The notes beneath the pieces are model-generated. The model was not told where the DNA came from. It ran no database searches and saw only the letters and a list, made by a program, of their open reading frames with translations. A DNA stretch of 6,030 bases from SIG565 sp045646145 (GTDB lineage Bacteria; Bacillota; Clostridia; Oscillospirales; Acutalibacteraceae), in NCBI GenBank assembly GCA_045646145.1, contig JAZRKE010000075.1, positions 1-6,030 on the forward strand, given 5' to 3'. Positions 1-4,294 of the stretch are shown here, in pieces (the first letter of the stretch is position 1; every line of letters starts with the position of its first letter). Position numbers and translations under genes: made by a program.

Positions 1-18
1 TATTATTATTTTTTTCAT
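1..18 (-). CDS. 5' end of a probable second lipoprotein gene (partial, runs off left edge)
   Basis: Only the first six codons (MKKIII) are inside the window. The start is supported by a GGAG ribosome binding site (27-30 on the minus strand) eight bases before the ATG at 18. Positions 1-30 match 890-919, the start and leader of the adjacent WG-repeat lipoprotein, at 27 of 30 bases, and the neighbour's protein begins MKRIII. This suggests tandem paralogues, so the product is probably another secreted lipoprotein with a similar signal peptide. That is inference, because the lipobox and mature protein are not visible. A good promoter lies just upstream (56-84), so the gene need not depend on read-through from its neighbour. 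Confidence 0.6.
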
Positions 19-55
19 AAGATCAACTCCATTATAGTCTAATATTTTAATGATA

Positions 56-84
56 ATTATATTTGTATTACCGTTGTATGTTAA
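56..84 (-). promoter_or_regulatory. Putative sigma-A promoter of the left-edge gene
   Basis: On the minus strand TTAACA (79-84, 5 of 6 to TTGACA) is followed by a 17-bp spacer and a perfect TATAAT (56-61). The expected start of transcription is near 49-50, giving a leader of about 30 nt before the ATG at 18. The -35 element lies inside the last codons of the upstream lipoprotein gene, and the -10 lies just past its stop codon. Confidence 0.55.
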
Positions 85-907
85 TAATAGCAAATTCACC
101 GTCAACTGGAATTACAAATGCGTCTTCGAACATAAAATTGAGATAAAATCCTTTATTTTTTGGAGGATAGATAATTGTATCAAATGGGATACTCGGGCTT
201 AAAACTACATTGCCATTTTCATCGATTAAACCCACTTTATTGTCCGTTTCTGTAAGTGCCAAACCATTGAAAAAGTAGCCAATAGAATCATAACCGTCGC
301 TTAAACGTTCACCATCCACCGAATACAAGTATTGTATGTAATTACCCGGTTCTCCAAATTGTTCTATTACTACATTGTTTCCAATAAGTCTGCCACTGGA
401 AATAGATTTAGCGGCTTCCAATATTTCTGACATATATTTATTGGAACTTCTTCCGGCAGTTATCATTTGGTAGTTGGAGTTTACATCTAATATTTTACCG
501 TTTTTATCAACCTTAAAGTATATTAACCCGTTATCTGTTGCAACATCAAAAATTACATATCCGTCAATAAAATCATATGTTTTTTTATAACTGTAAACTG
601 CCTCGACGGGTATACCTGTAAATTTCGGCGTGTCTATTGTTATTTTAGTGCCGTTATACATACATTCTATAGGTTTTGTAAAAGCATTTCTTGAAACAGA
701 ATTTGTAATCTCGCTATTACCTGTGGAAAAGGTGAATTGCGAAGGGTCTATATATTGAATATCAGAGGTATTGTCTATTGAGTTTGATATTTTGTCAGGT
801 GATTCGTGGGTGTTGCTTTGTGATGATATATCTCTGCTTAAATCCGCTTGCTTGCAAGCGGTAAGCATACACATCAGACATATTACCAATATTATTATTC
901 TTTTCAT
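68..907 (-). CDS. WG-repeat-containing lipoprotein (function unknown)
   Basis: This is a 279-residue predicted lipoprotein. The N-terminus has two basic residues, a hydrophobic stretch (residues 4-17) and a lipobox, LTAC, with the acylated cysteine at position 18. A Ser/Asn/Asp-rich linker (about 20-70) would tether the folded part to the outer face of the membrane. The C-terminal half resembles WG (KWG) repeats. The clearest unit is at about 214-243 (NGLALTETDNKVGLIDENG), with weaker ones at 115-141 (DNGLIYFKVDKNGKIL) and 258-279. WG-repeat proteins are common in Firmicutes and Bacteroidetes, and their ligands are mostly unknown. The start at 907 has a strong AAGGAG site eight to nine bases upstream. 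No terminator is seen after the stop at 68. A similar gene begins just downstream, suggesting a small tandem family. Confidence 0.8.
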   Translation of the reverse strand: MKRIIILVICLMCMLTACKQADLSRDISSQSNTHESPDKISNSIDNTSDIQYIDPSQFTFSTGNSEITNSVSRNAFTKPIECMYNGTKITIDTPKFTGIPVEAVYSYKKTYDFIDGYVIFDVATDNGLIYFKVDKNGKILDVNSNYQMITAGRSSNKYMSEILEAAKSISSGRLIGNNVVIEQFGEPGNYIQYLYSVDGERLSDGYDSIGYFFNGLALTETDNKVGLIDENGNVVLSPSIPFDTIIYPPKNKGFYLNFMFEDAFVIPVDGEFAIINIQR

Positions 908-939
908 AAAGTCAACTCCTTCTTTTAACTTGCAATTTT

Positions 940-994
940 ATTATACAATAATATCCAAAAAATACCACTACAAAACGGTTACAAAAGAATTACA
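940..994 (-). promoter_or_regulatory. Probable promoter and 11-bp-phased operator of the WG-repeat lipoprotein gene
   Basis: A perfect TATAAT lies at 940-945 on the minus strand, 33 bases before the start codon. No good -35 hexamer sits at normal spacing. Instead, three TGTA cores (969-972, 980-983, 991-994) repeat with an exact 11-bp period, in the contexts TGTAATTC, TGTAACCG and TGTAGTGG. The nearest falls around -36 to -39. An 11-bp period at the -35 position is the layout used by OmpR/PhoB-type response regulators at activator-dependent promoters. The regulator assignment is inference. Confidence 0.45.
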
Positions 995-1050
995 GTTTTG
1001 AAACAATTATAGACCATTTACCCGAAATAATTACAAATTTGAAACAATTA
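988..1050. repeat. Imperfect 22-bp direct repeat in the intergenic region
   Basis: Positions 988-1009 and 1029-1050 match at 20 of 22 bases, with a 41-bp start-to-start distance (about four helical turns). Each unit carries AATTACA near its left end and GAAACAATTA at its right end. It lies upstream of the lipoprotein promoter and may be part of the same control region. The remainder of 908-1143 shows no credible gene. Confidence 0.5.
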
Positions 1051-1081
1051 CAACCCGTCCACCCAAGAATAGCAAAGTGAA

Positions 1082-1113
1082 AAGGGCTCGTTCGCCGTGG
1101 CGAAGGAGCCCTT
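1082..1113 (-). terminator. Probable terminator of ung
   Basis: AAGGGCTC (1082-1089) pairs with GAGCCCTT (1106-1113). An inner stem TTCGC/GCGAA closes a four-base loop, with one G/G mismatch between the stems. Read on the minus strand the hairpin starts about 30 bases after the ung stop and ends in a short run of four T. The short T run makes it a modest intrinsic terminator. Confidence 0.6.
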
Positions 1114-1143
1114 GATTGTTTATTAGAATCGTGAATTATGCAT

Positions 1144-1812
1144 TTATATTTGCCAATCGATAGGCTTTAGCCCTGATTCGGTTAAAATCTCATTGGTTTT
1201 GGAAAAATGCCCACAACCGAAAAATCCCCCATAAGCAGAAAGCGGACTCGGATGAACCGAAGTGAGCTTGGTGTGAATTGGATTTGTGATAATTTTAGCC
1301 TTGGTTATGGCATTATTGCCCCAAAGCAAAAACACAACCGGAGTTGTTTTTTTATTGAGCTCATTTATAATTCTGTCGGTTACCTTCTCCCAGCCCCTAC
1401 CCTTGTGGCTATTTGGTGTTGCGGCGCGTACCGTTAACACATTATTAAGCATAAGCACGCCCTGTCTTGCCCAATAGGTTAATTCTCCGTGAGAAGGAGC
1501 ATGAAAGCCCTCAATATCATTTGTAAGCTCTTTATATATATTTTTAAGCGATGGTGGCGGTGTAACACCCTTCTTCACCGAAAAACAAAGCCCGTGTGCC
1601 TGACCCTCTCCGTGATATGGGTCCTGACCGATAATTACAACCTTGGTATCGGCGAATGAGGTGTATTTTAAAGCGTTAAATATATCGTCCATTTTTGGAT
1701 AAACGGTGTGGGTTCGGTATTCATTTTTTAAAAACTCGCGAAGTTCCCTATAATAAGGCTTTTCCCATTCATCTGCCAAAATGCTATCCCAATCATTGCC
1801 TATATGTACCAT
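1144..1812 (-). CDS. ung: Uracil-DNA glycosylase, family 1 (Ung)
   Basis: This 222-residue enzyme removes uracil from DNA, arising from cytosine deamination or dUMP misincorporation, and starts base excision repair. All family-1 motifs are present and fall at the same numbers as in E. coli Ung. The water-activating loop GQDPYHG (62-68) has the catalytic Asp64 and Tyr66. Phe77 stacks on uracil in GLCFS, Asn123 reads uracil in LNNVLT, and the DNA-intercalation loop HPSPLS (187-192) has His187 and Leu191. The sequence is complete and of normal length. The ATG at 1812 is preceded by an AGGTG site seven bases away. The gene is divergent from the HAD phosphatase gene. A weak minus-strand promoter (TTTTCA at 1871-1876, 17 bp, TATAAC at 1848-1853) may overlap the HAD promoter. 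A hairpin at 1082-1113 probably ends the transcript. Confidence 0.97.
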   Translation of the reverse strand: MVHIGNDWDSILADEWEKPYYRELREFLKNEYRTHTVYPKMDDIFNALKYTSFADTKVVIIGQDPYHGEGQAHGLCFSVKKGVTPPPSLKNIYKELTNDIEGFHAPSHGELTYWARQGVLMLNNVLTVRAATPNSHKGRGWEKVTDRIINELNKKTTPVVFLLWGNNAITKAKIITNPIHTKLTSVHPSPLSAYGGFFGCGHFSKTNEILTESGLKPIDWQI

Positions 1813-1826
1813 ATTATCACCTGCTC

Positions 1827-1855
1827 TTGAATTTTTTGAACCCTTAAGTTATAAT
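1827..1855 (+). promoter_or_regulatory. Putative sigma-A promoter of the HAD phosphatase gene
   Basis: TTGAAT (1827-1832), a 17-bp spacer and a perfect TATAAT (1850-1855) precede the gene. Transcription would begin near 1862, so the leader to the ATG at 1876 would be only about 14 nt, with the ribosome binding site at its very 5' end. Confidence 0.6.
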
Positions 1856-1860
1856 TAACT

Positions 1861-1866
1861 AAAGGA
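1861..1866 (+). promoter_or_regulatory. Ribosome binding site that fixes the HAD gene start
   Basis: AAAGGA lies here and three possible starts follow: TTG at 1867 (no spacing), ATG at 1870 (3-base spacing) and ATG at 1876 (9-base spacing). Only 1876 has a workable spacing, and it places the DxDGT motif at the usual distance from the N-terminus. Confidence 0.65.
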
Positions 1867-1875
1867 TTGATGAAA

Positions 1876-2505
1876 ATGCAAAAATCTATTTTATTTGATT
1901 TAGACGGTACCCTTACCGACTCCTCAGAGGGTATAATTAAATGCTGCCTTTACACCTTTTCTCACTACGGAATTGAAATTCCAGAGGATAAACTTTCTAC
2001 CCTCATAGGTCCGCCACTAAGATACTCTTTTGCCCGTTACGGCATACCTGAAAATGAAATTGAGAATGCCCTCACACGTTACCGCGAACGTTATCTCAGT
2101 GTAGGTAAATTTGAAAATAAGCCCTACCCCGATATTGAAAAGTTGTTAAGCGGCTTAAAAGGCGCAGGACACAGGCTTTTTGTTGCCACATGTAAGCCAG
2201 AGGAAACCTCTATAGAAATAATGAACCACTTTAATTTAGGCCATTATTTTGAGGGTATTTGCGGCGCCTCTTTTGATACCAGCCGCGACTCTAAAAGTGC
2301 AGTTATTGAATACCTGATTAAAAAATACAATCCTGAAAATATGATAATGGTAGGAGATACCGTTTTTGACGTTGAAGGTGCGGCAACGCTTGGCATTGAC
2401 ACCATAGGTGTAGGATGGGGATTTGGTAATCCAAACGATATGCTGAAAGCAGGGGCTATAAAAATTGCCTACTCTATCAACGAGCTTTTAGAAACGCTTC
2501 TTTAA
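1876..2505 (+). CDS. HAD-superfamily hydrolase, phosphoglycolate phosphatase (Gph)-like
   Basis: This 209-residue phosphatase of the haloacid dehalogenase superfamily has all four catalytic motifs. Motif I is FDLDGTLTD, with nucleophile Asp8 and acid/base Asp10. Motif II Thr105 lies in LFVATCKP. The motif III lysine is probably Lys140 in SRDSK. Motif IV is MVGDTVFDVEGA, with Mg2+-binding Asp161 and Asp165. The helical cap between motifs I and II (about 16-80), together with the TCKP stretch and the EGI after motif I, is typical of Gph- and PpaX-like enzymes, which hydrolyse small phosphorylated metabolites in the cytoplasm. The true substrate cannot be read from sequence. The ATG at 1876 is chosen over 1867 and 1870 from ribosome-binding-site spacing. 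The gene converges on the DUF2809-like gene, overlaps it by 4 bp at the stops, and ends in a shared hairpin. Confidence 0.88.
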   Translation: MQKSILFDLDGTLTDSSEGIIKCCLYTFSHYGIEIPEDKLSTLIGPPLRYSFARYGIPENEIENALTRYRERYLSVGKFENKPYPDIEKLLSGLKGAGHRLFVATCKPEETSIEIMNHFNLGHYFEGICGASFDTSRDSKSAVIEYLIKKYNPENMIMVGDTVFDVEGAATLGIDTIGVGWGFGNPNDMLKAGAIKIAYSINELLETLL

Positions 2506-2903
2506 AAATCAGCCTTTGGGCTGATTTTTTTATTCATTAAAACATCCAAAACTAAAAAAGCCAGACATCCCACAGCATAACAAAGCAAATCCGCAAAAGA
2601 AAAGGTTGTTCCAATAAGTATTCGGAAAAACTTTATATTTCCAAGCCCTAATAGTGATACAATATCAAAATACTGCGCAATCTCTACCATGGTAGCAAAA
2701 AGAAATACCCAAAGTGGCAATAGTCGCACACCGCGAGGTAAAAATATTCTTACACCTGAACAGATAAGAAAGGTAACCAGTATATCGCCGCCGTACGACC
2801 GTATAAAATTACCCTTTAAAAAAAGTGCTATTAATATTTCAAGTAATAGAACAGCAAAAAATATCACTGTATATACAATTCTACCCTTTTCTATTTTATT
2901 CAC
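2502..2903 (-). CDS. DUF2809-like small integral membrane protein
   Basis: This 133-residue protein has four predicted membrane segments, at about 11-29, 39-55, 61-78 and 104-123. The motif FIRSYGGD (33-40) after the first segment, VEIAQYF (73-79) ending the third, and GTTFSFADLLCYAVG (98-112) starting the fourth match my recollection of the DUF2809 family, which includes YjgA-type proteins of unknown function. Charged and polar residues next to membrane segments (Asp40, Glu74, Gln77, Asp105) could be functional. The start codon is GTG at 2903, supported by AAGGGTG seven bases upstream; the next in-frame ATG would lose half the protein. A good extended -10 promoter precedes it. The last nine codons are also the arms of a transcription terminator shared with the convergent HAD gene. 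Confidence 0.75.
   Translation of the reverse strand: MNKIEKGRIVYTVIFFAVLLLEILIALFLKGNFIRSYGGDILVTFLICSGVRIFLPRGVRLLPLWVFLFATMVEIAQYFDIVSLLGLGNIKFFRILIGTTFSFADLLCYAVGCLAFLVLDVLMNKKISPKADF
2504..2531. terminator. Bidirectional terminator between the convergent HAD and DUF2809 genes
   Basis: AAAAATCAGCC (2504-2514) pairs perfectly over 11 bp with GGCTGATTTTT (2519-2529) around the loop TTTG. On the plus strand seven T follow the GC core, a canonical intrinsic terminator for the HAD gene. On the minus strand the core is followed by five T, so it can also serve the DUF2809-like gene. The hairpin starts inside the HAD stop codon and lies wholly within the DUF2809 reading frame except for its edge. 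Confidence 0.85.
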
Positions 2904-2910
2904 TTGAATT

Positions 2911-2919
2911 CACCCTTTT
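2911..2919 (-). promoter_or_regulatory. Ribosome binding site supporting the GTG start of the DUF2809-like gene
   Basis: On the minus strand AAAAGGGTG ends seven bases before GTG at 2903. No ATG start is available nearby, so this site decides in favour of a GTG start. Confidence 0.6.
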
Positions 2920-2947
2920 CTTTGTGTTATAAATATCAATTTTTTAT

Positions 2948-2976
2948 ATTATACCATAAAACCTTAATTTTGGCTA
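2948..2976 (-). promoter_or_regulatory. Putative promoter of the DUF2809-like gene (extended -10)
   Basis: On the minus strand TAGCCA (2971-2976, 4 of 6 to consensus) is followed by 17 bp and TGGTATAAT, which is a TGn extension plus a perfect TATAAT at 2948-2953. The promoter lies just past the palindrome that follows the cyclophilin gene, so the two genes appear to be separate transcripts. Confidence 0.6.
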
Positions 2977-2979
2977 TGT

Positions 2980-3005
2980 TAAAAGCCACGATATCGTGGC
3001 TTTTA
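2980..3005 (-). terminator. Perfect 26-bp palindrome, probable terminator of the cyclophilin gene
   Basis: The segment is fully self-complementary, with arms TAAAAGCCACG and CGTGGCTTTTA around ATAT. It begins four bases after the cyclophilin stop on the minus strand. As RNA it would form an 11-bp hairpin with a four-base loop ending in U4, consistent with an intrinsic terminator. The exact symmetry also allows a protein-binding operator for the DUF2809 promoter next to it. Confidence 0.6.
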
Positions 3006-3008
3006 CTT

Positions 3009-3605
3009 TTAAAACTTTATAATTTCAATGCTTTCAATTTTAACTTCATCAACCGGTTTATCGGCAGTGCCTACAGCAACCGTGGCTATAGCATCAACAG
3101 TATCCATACCCTCATAAACCTGACCGAAAACGGTGTGGCGGAAATCGAGCCATGGTGTGCCGCCGAGTGCCTTATAATCCTCAGCGCTCTCGGCAGGGAA
3201 ACCTCTATCTGCTAAATCGCTCATTTGAGAAAGCATACTATCTGGACATTCCTTTGCCTGAACAATAAAGAACTGACTGCCGTTAGTATTTGGACCTGCA
3301 TTTGCCATGGAAAGCGCACCACGGATATTGTGAAGAAGTGGAGAAAACTCGTCCTCAAAATTCACTCCCCATATGCTCTCTCCCCCACAGCCTGTACCTG
3401 TCGGGTCTCCACCTTGAATCATAAAATCCTTAATAACACGGTGGAAAATAAGACCGTTATAATAGCCGTTTTGGGCATGGGTTATAAAGTTTTCGGTAGC
3501 CTTGGGTGCCTCGTTCAAGAATAATTTAATCTTAATATCTCCCATTGATGTGTGCATAACAGCAACGGTATCGTTACTCTGCGGTTTATTTGTCTGATAA
3601 CTCAT
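3009..3605 (-). CDS. Cyclophilin-type peptidyl-prolyl cis-trans isomerase
   Basis: This 198-residue cytoplasmic cyclophilin catalyses cis-trans isomerisation of Xaa-Pro bonds during protein folding. No signal peptide is present. Active-site residues can be placed against human cyclophilin A: Arg56 in FHRVI (R55), Phe61 and Gln64 in FMIQGGDP (F60, Q63), Gln111 and Phe113 in GSQFFIV (Q111, F113), Trp152 (W121) and His157 in HTVFG (H126). An insert of about 35 residues (118-150) lies between QFFIV and the HTVFG strand, which I recall from other Firmicutes cyclophilins. An upstream in-frame ATG at 3626 would add MVQRRDN, but the ATG at 3605 has a strong AAAGGAGAG site, and 3626 lies at or before the predicted transcription start. 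The gene is divergent from nrdR and ends before the palindrome at 2980-3005. Confidence 0.95.
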   Translation of the reverse strand: MSYQTNKPQSNDTVAVMHTSMGDIKIKLFLNEAPKATENFITHAQNGYYNGLIFHRVIKDFMIQGGDPTGTGCGGESIWGVNFEDEFSPLLHNIRGALSMANAGPNTNGSQFFIVQAKECPDSMLSQMSDLADRGFPAESAEDYKALGGTPWLDFRHTVFGQVYEGMDTVDAIATVAVGTADKPVDEVKIESIEIIKF

Positions 3606-3610
3606 ATTAT

Positions 3611-3619
3611 CTCTCCTTT
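3611..3619 (-). promoter_or_regulatory. Ribosome binding site that fixes the cyclophilin start
   Basis: On the minus strand AAAGGAGAG lies just upstream of the ATG at 3605, with the AGGAG core seven bases away. It falls inside the longer open frame that starts at 3626, which argues that the first seven codons of that frame are not translated. Confidence 0.75.
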
Positions 3620-3627
3620 GCACCATT

Positions 3628-3656
3628 ATTTTACCACTATTTACAGTATTTTACAA
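3628..3656 (-). promoter_or_regulatory. Putative promoter of the cyclophilin gene
   Basis: On the minus strand TTGTAA (3651-3656), a 17-bp spacer and TAAAAT (3628-3633) give a start of transcription near 3621, about 16 nt before the ATG. The -35 lies in the left arm of the inverted repeat shared with the nrdR promoter. Confidence 0.6.
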
Positions 3657-3684
3657 GTACTTTTAATTTTTACTTGTAAAATAC
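3646..3684. repeat. Perfect 14-bp inverted repeat between divergent cyclophilin and nrdR promoters
   Basis: GTATTTTACAAGTA (3646-3659) and TACTTGTAAAATAC (3671-3684) are exact reverse complements with an 11-bp AT-rich spacer. Each arm contains the -35 element TTGTAA of the promoter pointing away from the centre. It could simply be two facing promoters or also an operator. Confidence 0.8.
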
Positions 3685-3702
3685 AATATATTGTGTTAAA
3701 AT
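3675..3702 (+). promoter_or_regulatory. Putative promoter of nrdR
   Basis: TTGTAA (3675-3680), a 16-bp spacer and TAAAAT (3697-3702) predict transcription from about 3709, giving a leader of some 24 nt to the ATG at 3733. The spacer is exactly the NrdR box. Confidence 0.6.
3681..3696. promoter_or_regulatory. NrdR box (predicted autoregulatory operator)
   Basis: ATACAATATATTGTGT matches the NrdR-box consensus acaCwAtATaTwGtgt at 15 of 16 positions, with a perfect 12-bp palindromic core ACAATATATTGT (3683-3694). It fills the whole spacer between the -35 and -10 of the nrdR promoter, so a bound repressor would block RNA polymerase. The consensus is recalled from published work on NrdR. The inference is that NrdR represses its own gene. 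Confidence 0.75.
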
Positions 3703-3732
3703 GTTTTCATATTAGAAAAAGAGGTAGATTTT

Positions 3733-4185
3733 ATGAAATGTCCTTTCTGCAACACTGAAGACAGTAAAGTAATTGATTCACGCCCAACCGATGAGGGTGA
3801 AAGAATAAGACGCCGCCGTGAATGTCTCTCCTGTGCTAAGCGGTTTACTACCTATGAGGTAATTGAAAGTCTCCCGATTATCGTAATTAAAAAGGATAAA
3901 TCGCGCGAAACCTTTAACCGTGATAAACTGATGAACGGAATTTTAAGGGCATGTGAAAAAAGACCGATTTCGATTAACACCCTTGACAATATGATTGATG
4001 AAATTGAAATTACAATTCAAAATTCACTTGATCGAGAAGTTACGAGCGATAAAATCGGCGAACTTGTTATGGAAAAACTCAAAAATATTGATGAGGTTGC
4101 CTATATCCGTTTCGCCTCGGTTTACCGCAAATTCAAGGATATAAGCACCTTTATGGAAGAACTTAATAAACTAATTGCTGAATAA
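3733..4185 (+). CDS. nrdR: Transcriptional repressor NrdR
   Basis: This 150-residue protein is the nucleotide-sensing repressor of ribonucleotide reductase genes. It has a zinc ribbon with Cys3, Cys6, Cys31 and Cys34 (CPFC and CLSC), followed by the basic stretch RIRRRRE (24-30) used in DNA binding. An ATP-cone domain runs from about residue 46 to 136, beginning with PIIVIKKDKSRETFNRDKL. Family knowledge is that ATP or dATP bound in the cone controls oligomerisation and DNA binding, so the repressor responds to the dNTP supply. Length and domains are complete. The ATG at 3733 has GAGGT seven bases upstream. A near-perfect NrdR box lies in its own promoter, pointing to autoregulation. No ribonucleotide reductase gene is in this window, so its main targets lie elsewhere. 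The transcript ends at the hairpin at 4190-4219. Confidence 0.97.
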   Translation: MKCPFCNTEDSKVIDSRPTDEGERIRRRRECLSCAKRFTTYEVIESLPIIVIKKDKSRETFNRDKLMNGILRACEKRPISINTLDNMIDEIEITIQNSLDREVTSDKIGELVMEKLKNIDEVAYIRFASVYRKFKDISTFMEELNKLIAE

Positions 4186-4189
4186 TTTT

Positions 4190-4219
4190 AAAAAGAGTGG
4201 GGTTACCCCCTCTTTTTTT
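4190..4219 (+). terminator. Intrinsic terminator of nrdR
   Basis: AAAAAGAG (4190-4197) and GGGG (4199-4202) pair with CCCC (4206-4209) and CTCTTTTT (4210-4217), leaving T4198 as a one-base bulge, around the loop TTA. A run of seven T ends the structure. It starts five bases after the nrdR stop and separates nrdR from gltX. Confidence 0.85.
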
Positions 4220-4230
4220 GCTTAAAAGAC

Positions 4231-4259
4231 TTGTAAAATGCAGGAAAATCTGCGATAAT
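4231..4259 (+). promoter_or_regulatory. Putative promoter of gltX (extended -10)
   Basis: TTGTAA (4231-4236), a 17-bp spacer and TGCGATAAT, which is a TGn extension plus GATAAT at 4254-4259, predict a start near 4266. The leader would be about 29 nt, too short for a T-box riboswitch, so no tRNA-sensing attenuation is visible. Confidence 0.6.
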
Positions 4260-4294
4260 ATATAAGATAATATATTTTTATAAGGGGAATTTTA

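Noticed and set aside
31..36. TATAAT on the minus strand immediately before the left-edge gene's ribosome binding site
   Set aside because: Transcription from it would start inside or after the ribosome binding site. The TTAACA-17-TATAAT promoter at 56-84 fits much better.
844..861. GC-rich hairpin CCGCTTG-CTTG-CAAGCGG
   Set aside because: It lies within the codons of the lipobox region (around Cys18) of the lipoprotein gene. A 7-bp stem with no T run is most simply a by-product of coding sequence.
771..1001. 76-residue plus-strand reading frame over the lipoprotein signal peptide and promoter
   Set aside because: It is antisense to a convincing lipoprotein start with a strong ribosome binding site, and shows no family features.
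2904..3215. 103-residue plus-strand reading frame between the DUF2809 and cyclophilin genes
   Set aside because: It crosses the palindrome and runs antisense through the cyclophilin coding region, which has clear catalytic motifs on the other strand. Its composition is that of an intergenic AT-rich shadow frame.
3651..3666. Possible second NrdR box 30 bp upstream of the strong one
   Set aside because: The centre-to-centre distance would suit paired boxes, but only about 7 of 16 positions match the consensus, and the stretch is already explained by the cyclophilin -35 and the inverted repeat.
3225..3758. Two plus-strand frames (3225-3524 and 3552-3758) overlapping the cyclophilin gene and nrdR start
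   Set aside because: Both are shadows of the cyclophilin gene and the promoter region. The second overlaps the nrdR start in another frame and has no supporting ribosome binding site.
4220..4294. T-box or other riboswitch upstream of gltX
   Set aside because: Only about 75 bases separate the nrdR terminator from the gltX start, with no specifier-loop or antiterminator structure and no second terminator.
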